A stretch of DNA of 18,291 bases from Myxococcales bacterium (GTDB taxonomy: Bacteria > Myxococcota > Myxococcia > Myxococcales > Myxococcaceae): the NCBI GenBank assembly GCA_009885595.1, contig VFKJ01000575.1, forward strand, positions 1-18,291, in the 5' to 3' direction. Below the pieces are notes generated by a model. The model saw only the letters and a program-made list of their open reading frames with translations, did no database searches and was not told where the DNA came from. Below, piece after piece: positions 13,598 to 18,291 of the stretch (the stretch's first letter is position 1; each line of letters opens with the position of its first letter). A program made the translations under genes and the position numbers.

Positions 13598-16500
13598 CTA
13601 CCAGGCCTGACCGAAGATGTCGTACAGGCCGCGCATCATCTCGAGCGTGCGCGTCGAGCCACGCAGCTCGGTCTCCCACTGAGAGGCCGTCTTCCCGTCG
13701 ACCGGCTGGTTGGAGGCGATCGCCGCCTCCCACTTGGTCTTGTACGAGGCGGCGCGCTCCACCATCTCCACGCCAGCGGTGGGCACCAGCTGGCCCGTCT
13801 TCTTCATCGCCGCGTAGATGTAGCCACCACCGAACGGATCTTCGTAGGTGACCACCGAGAAGCCCGCCGCCGGGGTGAGGCTGTCACCCGAGCCCAGGCG
13901 GAAGATCTGGTTGAAGTTCGCGAACTCGAGGTTGAAGTTGGCCGTGAAGAACGCCATCGACCAGACCTGAGCGTAGAAGCGCGCGCTCCAGGTGGAGATG
14001 GGGGCGACCTTCGACATCACCATCGGCGTACCCGAGCCGTCGACCGGCACCGCGGGCGCCACCGGGTAGACGAACCCGGGGATGAAGTCCTGCGCGCGGA
14101 TGAAGTTGGGCAGCTGGATGATGGCGGTGCCATCAGGCTGCTTGGCCATCTGCGGCGAGTAGTACGGCACGTTCTGGGTCCAGTAGTTGTTGAAGAGCGG
14201 AGCCAGCTCGAGGTTGAACGTCGTGTAGTACGGCAGCGAGTAGCGCAGCGCATCGGACCCGCGGTCGACGCCCAGGAAGTTCGTCTCGCTGGTGGTGAGC
14301 GCGAGCATCGACGCGTACACGTCCCAGAAGTGACCCGCCTCGTTCACGCGGTTGAAGTTGTCGTACCCGAAGGTGTCGTAGACGGTGAACATGCTGCGGC
14401 CCGGTCCACGCGGCACGTAGGCGATGTCTGAGTAGCCACCGTTCTGCGGGCGGGCGAGCTCGGTCTTGAGCGACGCTTCCGCGGCGGCCTCCAGGCGACG
14501 GTTCTGCGGGTCGCCCGTGGGCACGTACTCCCAGGTGCCGTCGGTCTTCTTGCCGTGGTACCCGGCGGAAGGAATCGAGATCTGCTGCATCAGCAGGTTC
14601 GTCGAGTCGATCACCGCCATCGTCCAGTAGTTCTGCCAGATGGGGTCGCCCAGGCCGTAGTACTTGTCCATCTCCTCGGGCGTCAGCTGGTAGTACTTGG
14701 CCAGGTAGAAGATGTTGAAGAGCCACTGCTGGTACACGTTGGGGATGTTCCCGAGGAAGCGGCCGAACTTGCCCGACGCGATCGCCGCCGGCGAGTAGAT
14801 GAGGCGGTCGCGGCGGAAGTTCGAGAACACGTACGACTGGTTGAAGCGCTCCATCCACTTCGAGGTCATCTCGAAGACGTCGGCGCCCTGGTCGTTGCGG
14901 TTGCACAGCAGGTTCGCGCCGACCTCGTAGTCGGAGCAGAACATGAAGGGCACTTCCACCGGGATGTTGGCCCCGCCGGCCGCGTTGATGATGTCGCGGG
15001 CGCGGGCGTAGTCGTTCTCGTTGAGCCCACCCTGGGACAGGTTGAACGACTTGAGCTCTTCCTCGATGCGCTTGTAGTGCACCGCCATCTCGCTCCACCT
15101 GCGGAACGAGCGGTCCTTCATGCGGGTGATGCCCTGGTCGAGCATCCCCGTGAAAGACGGCTGCTGGTCGGCGAAATGGAAGGGCAGCGTCGTGTAGTGG
15201 TACTTGTCCGTATAGAAGTTCGACGCGGGCGTGTAGTGCTCGACGTGCGCCAGCGGGATCTCGACATGGGCGCCACGCACCGTGAAGACCTTCGCCTGGT
15301 TGTCGAGCGGCACGGTGATGTTGGGCTTGGAGTAGTTCGATCTGATCGAGTCATTCTGGTCGGCCAGATCGGCGCGGAGATTGTTGAAGACCTCGACCCA
15401 GCCCGGCTCGAAGCCACCGGAGTAGGCGAAGAGGATCGCCGCGTCGTCGTACTTGCCGGTGCCCCGGTTCTGCGCGTTGACGCGCGCGCCGTAGTCCATG
15501 ATCGACGAGTAGGTGTACTCGTACATGGCCTCGTCCAGCTGGCGCTGGTTGGGCTTGGCGGCGTCAGCCAGGTTCTGCGGGGTGACGGGCAGCACCCGGC
15601 GACCGCCGACCTCGACGCCGATGGTCTCCTTGCGGAGATCCCAGTAGCCGTCGTGGTAGTTGAGCGCGTCGGCCGAGGCGATGAAGTTGTGCATCAGGCC
15701 CAGGGTGTGGCCGATCTCGTGCTCGGTGACCGAGCGGTACGCCTCGCGTCGCAGGCTGTTGTAGACCTCGCCCTTGGCGCTCTTGAGCGCGGTGGCGTCG
15801 TCCTGGCCCTGCTGCTTGAACTTGGCCACCAGGTCGCGCTGCAAGGCGACCTTCCGCTTGGCGAGGCCGAAGTAGTCCTCGTCGCTGTAGGAGAACTCGT
15901 AGAAGCAGCCGATCTTGGGATCGGGGGTGTTGCGCGAGCGGGTGATCGCGTCCTCGATGGGGTCGATGCCCAGCAGCACGTTGCGCGCCACCGTGCGGTA
16001 GAAGGCCGAGTCGGTCTTCACCTTGGCCTGGAAGCCCGCGTTGGTGGTCATCGACTGAATCGCGACGCGCACCTCAGGCAGGTTGACCAGCTCTTCCTCG
16101 AGCGAGGGGTTGTCCTTGATCAGCCGCTCCACCACCGCGCGGCGGTTCTCCTTCGCGATCGGCAGCGAGCCGGCCTGGCGCCACTGTGCGGCCAGGTTCT
16201 TCAGCTTGCCGTCGAGGTTGGCGAACGAGCCCGAGGGACGGGTGGTGTCGGACACCAGCGGCTGCTGCGAGCTCCACGGCCCGTTCAAGGGGCGGCGGGG
16301 ATCGGTCGGGTTCAGGTTGGCGAAGACGTAGTCCTTGATGTCCTTGCCGGTGATGAGCTCGCTGAGGGTGAGCTCGCCGCTGACCACGTCGATCACCTGC
16401 TGCGAGCTGCCAGCCCAGGTGTCCAGGCCCGGCCCGTAGACGTTGGCGGCCGCGTGCACCACCATGCCGGTCTCCGGGTCCATCGCGGACGGGCCGAGGC

Positions 16501-17830
16501 CGAGCAGGCCGCCGGCGTTCTGCTCGACGTACGGAATGATGTGGTAGCGCAGGTCGCCGATGCGGGCGTAGGTGCCCGGCTTGCCGCAGGCCGCGGGAGA
16601 GCCCTCGCGCACCGGAGACTCACACACGTAGAACATCTGGGGCACGTCGCTGACCTCGAGGCCGCGGGGCACGGCCACGGCGCGGCGGTAGGCGCGATCC
16701 CACGACGCCTCGATGGTGTCCTTGGGGTCCATGCCCTGCTCGAGCGCCAGGTGCTGGGCGGCGGCGCCCTCGAGGTACGAGGGGGTGCTCTGCGTCATGT
16801 AGTAGACGATCGGCCGCAGGGCGCGATCGACCACCGGGATCATGGCGCCGTTGGCGTCGTGCGCGCGCTGCCAGATGTTGTGGCGCATCGCGAAGAACTG
16901 CTGGCCCGAGTACGTGTAGTAGTAGTCCTTCGAGTAGCTGTAGGACTCCTGGCGGAAGTACCCGAACTTCACCATCAGCTTGTCGCTGTAGACGAGGGGC
17001 TCGTAGTCGTTCGAGACCGCCTCATCGACCTTCAGCACCGAGGTGCGAACGCGAATGTCGGCGCTCTCGCAGTCGACGGTCGGGTTGAAGAAGCAGAACG
17101 GCAGGTTGCCGTAACCCTCGTAGTAGATGGACGCCGGGTCGGCGATGATCTGGGTGACGAACTCGAAGTAATTGATCTTGCCGTCGCCGCCGCGCACGAA
17201 GTCGAGCGCCTGGTCGTTGGCGTTCTGGTCCTGCTTGGTGACGAAGCGCATGTACTGCCCACCCGCGCTGACGCAGGGCGACTCGTGCCCGCTGGGGTTG
17301 TTGCAGTTCTCGGTGTTCATCAGCTGGTTGGTGGTGAAGTCCACCCGCATGTACTGGCGCTCGTACCAGGGGCGGTCAGCCGTATCTTCGACCAGCACGT
17401 TGCTCTGCTCACCGGTAGCGGCGTTGTACTGGCGCTGCCGATCGAAGTGGCTCTGGATCCGGTAGGCGAAGACCGGGTTGCCCTCGTAGGCGCGGCCGTC
17501 CTTGAAGATGACCTTGCCGAGCTTCGACTTCTCGCGGTCCACGCGGGGGTCGGCGCCGGGCACGATCTCGTAAGAGCGGTAGCCGACCAGGAGGTCTTCC
17601 TGAATCTTCCACCGGATCTTTTCCATCTTGCCGCCGAAGCCCACCACGGCGCTGGCGCCGGGCGTCTTGGGAGCGTCGATGACCGACTCCTGAATGTACC
17701 AGGTGCCGTCGAGCAGCTCGGACTTCTTGATGGGGTTGGGCCCGGTGCGATCGACCAACTCGGGCCGGCCACAGCCCACCGCGACGAACGCGGTGGCGGC
17801 GAGGACGACGGCGCGGAACAGGCGGTTCAT
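13598..17830 (-). CDS. Large metzincin-like zinc-dependent metalloprotease, putative lipoprotein
   Basis: The protein has 1410 residues. MNRLFRAVVLAATAFVAVGC is a lipoprotein signal with Cys20 after A-V-G. GAGGGA at 17837-17842, six bases upstream, fixes ATG 17830 over in-frame starts at 17836 and 17860. The zinc site is HEIGHTLGLMHNF: His704, Glu705, His708, Gly711 and His714 match HExxHxxGxxH. SSIMDYG, with Met778 64 residues later, looks like a metzincin Met-turn. The N-terminal 600 residues and C-terminal 600 residues match no domain I can name. They are rich in Tyr, Asn and aromatic residues, typical of secreted proteins, and place the protease at the outer membrane or surface. The arrangement resembles the large zinc-dependent metalloproteases carrying DUF4953/DUF5117-type regions (tentative). 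The downstream half of a tandem pair with the gene at 17863; probably one operon. Confidence 0.9.
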   Translation of the reverse strand: MNRLFRAVVLAATAFVAVGCGRPELVDRTGPNPIKKSELLDGTWYIQESVIDAPKTPGASAVVGFGGKMEKIRWKIQEDLLVGYRSYEIVPGADPRVDREKSKLGKVIFKDGRAYEGNPVFAYRIQSHFDRQRQYNAATGEQSNVLVEDTADRPWYERQYMRVDFTTNQLMNTENCNNPSGHESPCVSAGGQYMRFVTKQDQNANDQALDFVRGGDGKINYFEFVTQIIADPASIYYEGYGNLPFCFFNPTVDCESADIRVRTSVLKVDEAVSNDYEPLVYSDKLMVKFGYFRQESYSYSKDYYYTYSGQQFFAMRHNIWQRAHDANGAMIPVVDRALRPIVYYMTQSTPSYLEGAAAQHLALEQGMDPKDTIEASWDRAYRRAVAVPRGLEVSDVPQMFYVCESPVREGSPAACGKPGTYARIGDLRYHIIPYVEQNAGGLLGLGPSAMDPETGMVVHAAANVYGPGLDTWAGSSQQVIDVVSGELTLSELITGKDIKDYVFANLNPTDPRRPLNGPWSSQQPLVSDTTRPSGSFANLDGKLKNLAAQWRQAGSLPIAKENRRAVVERLIKDNPSLEEELVNLPEVRVAIQSMTTNAGFQAKVKTDSAFYRTVARNVLLGIDPIEDAITRSRNTPDPKIGCFYEFSYSDEDYFGLAKRKVALQRDLVAKFKQQGQDDATALKSAKGEVYNSLRREAYRSVTEHEIGHTLGLMHNFIASADALNYHDGYWDLRKETIGVEVGGRRVLPVTPQNLADAAKPNQRQLDEAMYEYTYSSIMDYGARVNAQNRGTGKYDDAAILFAYSGGFEPGWVEVFNNLRADLADQNDSIRSNYSKPNITVPLDNQAKVFTVRGAHVEIPLAHVEHYTPASNFYTDKYHYTTLPFHFADQQPSFTGMLDQGITRMKDRSFRRWSEMAVHYKRIEEELKSFNLSQGGLNENDYARARDIINAAGGANIPVEVPFMFCSDYEVGANLLCNRNDQGADVFEMTSKWMERFNQSYVFSNFRRDRLIYSPAAIASGKFGRFLGNIPNVYQQWLFNIFYLAKYYQLTPEEMDKYYGLGDPIWQNYWTMAVIDSTNLLMQQISIPSAGYHGKKTDGTWEYVPTGDPQNRRLEAAAEASLKTELARPQNGGYSDIAYVPRGPGRSMFTVYDTFGYDNFNRVNEAGHFWDVYASMLALTTSETNFLGVDRGSDALRYSLPYYTTFNLELAPLFNNYWTQNVPYYSPQMAKQPDGTAIIQLPNFIRAQDFIPGFVYPVAPAVPVDGSGTPMVMSKVAPISTWSARFYAQVWSMAFFTANFNLEFANFNQIFRLGSGDSLTPAAGFSVVTYEDPFGGGYIYAAMKKTGQLVPTAGVEMVERAASYKTKWEAAIASNQPVDGKTASQWETELRGSTRTLEMMRGLYDIFGQAW

Positions 17831-17836
17831 GTGCAT

Positions 17837-17842
17837 TCCCTC
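17837..17842 (-). promoter_or_regulatory. Shine-Dalgarno fixing the metalloprotease start
   Basis: GAGGGA on the - strand, six bases before ATG 17830. It lies inside the 32-bp gap after the upstream paralogue, consistent with translation within an operon. Confidence 0.7.
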
Positions 17843-17862
17843 AAGCGTGCGGAGTTCCATGT

Positions 17863-18291
17863 TCAGAACGCCTTCCCGTAGATCTGGTACATGCTGCGCT
17901 GCAGGCCGAGGTCGCGAATCGAGTCCTCGAACACCTCAGTCCAGTACTTGCGGCGGTCCTCGAGCAGCGCGGGGTTGTTGGCCTGGTCGGCCGGCAAGCA
18001 CGTGTAGCCCTGGAAGAAGACGTAGTCGGGCAGCGGGCAGGTCGACGGGTCGCGCACCATCACCAGGTACTGGTTGGCGATGTCGATCATGCGAATGGCG
18101 CCCGTGCTGTTGGGCAGCGCGCCGTCCTTCTCGATCGCGACGTAGCGGTGGCCGGTGATGATGTCGGGCACCTCGACCGTGTGGTAGCCGGTGGCCAACT
18201 GGAAGGCCTCGCCCGAGCCCAGCTTGTAGATCTGGTTGGCCTTGGCGTAGTCGAGGTCGTAGTTCACCCGGAACAGCGCCATGCCCAGGAA
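17863..18291 (-). CDS. C-terminal part of a tandem paralogue of the metalloprotease lipoprotein (5' end missing)
   Basis: 143 codons remain, open to the right edge, so only the C-terminus is seen. It matches the end of the 1410-residue protein in pattern: LFRVNYDLDYAKANQIYKLG, then SGEAF, against FFTANFNLEFANFNQIFRLG, then SGDSL. Both then have a short beta segment mentioning display or entry (HRYVAIEKDG against GGYIYAAMKKTG) and end YQIYGKAF against YDIFGQAW. The shared C-terminus implies the same family, though the protease motif is outside the window. An extra segment with two Cys (PSTCPLPDYVFFQGYTCLP) is not in the neighbour. It is transcribed first, with a 32-bp gap before the next gene. 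Confidence 0.88.
   Translation of the reverse strand, partial: FLGMALFRVNYDLDYAKANQIYKLGSGEAFQLATGYHTVEVPDIITGHRYVAIEKDGALPNSTGAIRMIDIANQYLVMVRDPSTCPLPDYVFFQGYTCLPADQANNPALLEDRRKYWTEVFEDSIRDLGLQRSMYQIYGKAF

Noticed and set aside
14555..17881. Long + strand open frame (1108 codons) opposite the metalloprotease
   Set aside because: It is composed of Val, Arg, Ala, Leu, Gly and His in low-complexity runs, which is what the antisense of a high-GC3 gene gives. The - strand has the lipobox, Shine-Dalgarno and zinc motif.

Overview
The window is very GC-rich, coding-dense chromosomal DNA. Its gene content suggests a myxobacterium (Myxococcota, probably Myxococcales). The clues are a Cys-rich lipoprotein with a Thr/Gly-repeat linker, very large secreted lipoproteins with no close textbook homologue, a degenerate receiver protein, a GAF/HD-GYP protein with a large insertion, and long antisense open frames typical of extreme GC3. 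The taxonomic call is an inference. I found no rRNA, tRNA, CRISPR array or phage module.

Layout. 1-563 (-): Cys-rich lipoprotein, cut by the left edge. 733-1197 (-): ssb. 1322-3520 (-): dacB-type PBP4 (S13) with a long extra C-terminal region. 3595-4341 (+): SRPBCC/AHSA1-like domain fused to a histone H1-like Lys/Ala tail. 4342-5154 (-): short-chain dehydrogenase, its stop codon touching that of the previous gene. 5243-7429 (+): 728-residue lipoprotein, possibly lipid-binding. 7431-7976 (-): degenerate receiver protein, 1 base from the previous stop. 7977-8621: a gap holding a 121-bp element bounded by perfect 22-bp inverted repeats. 8622-9275 (-): rpe. 9363-10889 (+): GAF-HD-GYP protein. 10943-12373 (-): pyruvate kinase. 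12396-12598 (+): remnant of an ASCH-domain gene. 12647-13477 (-): SprT-like zinc protease. 13598-17830 (-): 1410-residue metzincin-like lipoprotein. 17863-18291 (-): C-terminus of a tandem paralogue, cut by the right edge.

How the genes relate. Most are single-gene units in convergent or divergent pairs. The exception is the metalloprotease pair, which is probably an operon (32-bp gap, good Shine-Dalgarno). ssb lies downstream of dacB but has its own 124-bp leader and its own terminator. rpe and pyk are central carbon metabolism genes. dacB, the 728-residue lipoprotein and the metalloproteases act in the envelope. ssb and the SprT-like protease are DNA-maintenance genes. Copies of one GC-rich palindromic repeat sit at two convergent gene ends either side of pyk.

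Most interesting observation: the SprT-like protease begins with QLDLF at residues 7-11, followed by a Pro-rich linker. This matches the consensus bacterial sliding-clamp-binding pentapeptide. It suggests a replication-associated protease that would be a functional analogue of eukaryotic SPRTN, which binds PCNA. Next in interest are the SRPBCC-histone-tail fusion, the 121-bp inverted-repeat element, the possible TULIP-like lipoprotein and the collapsed ASCH gene.
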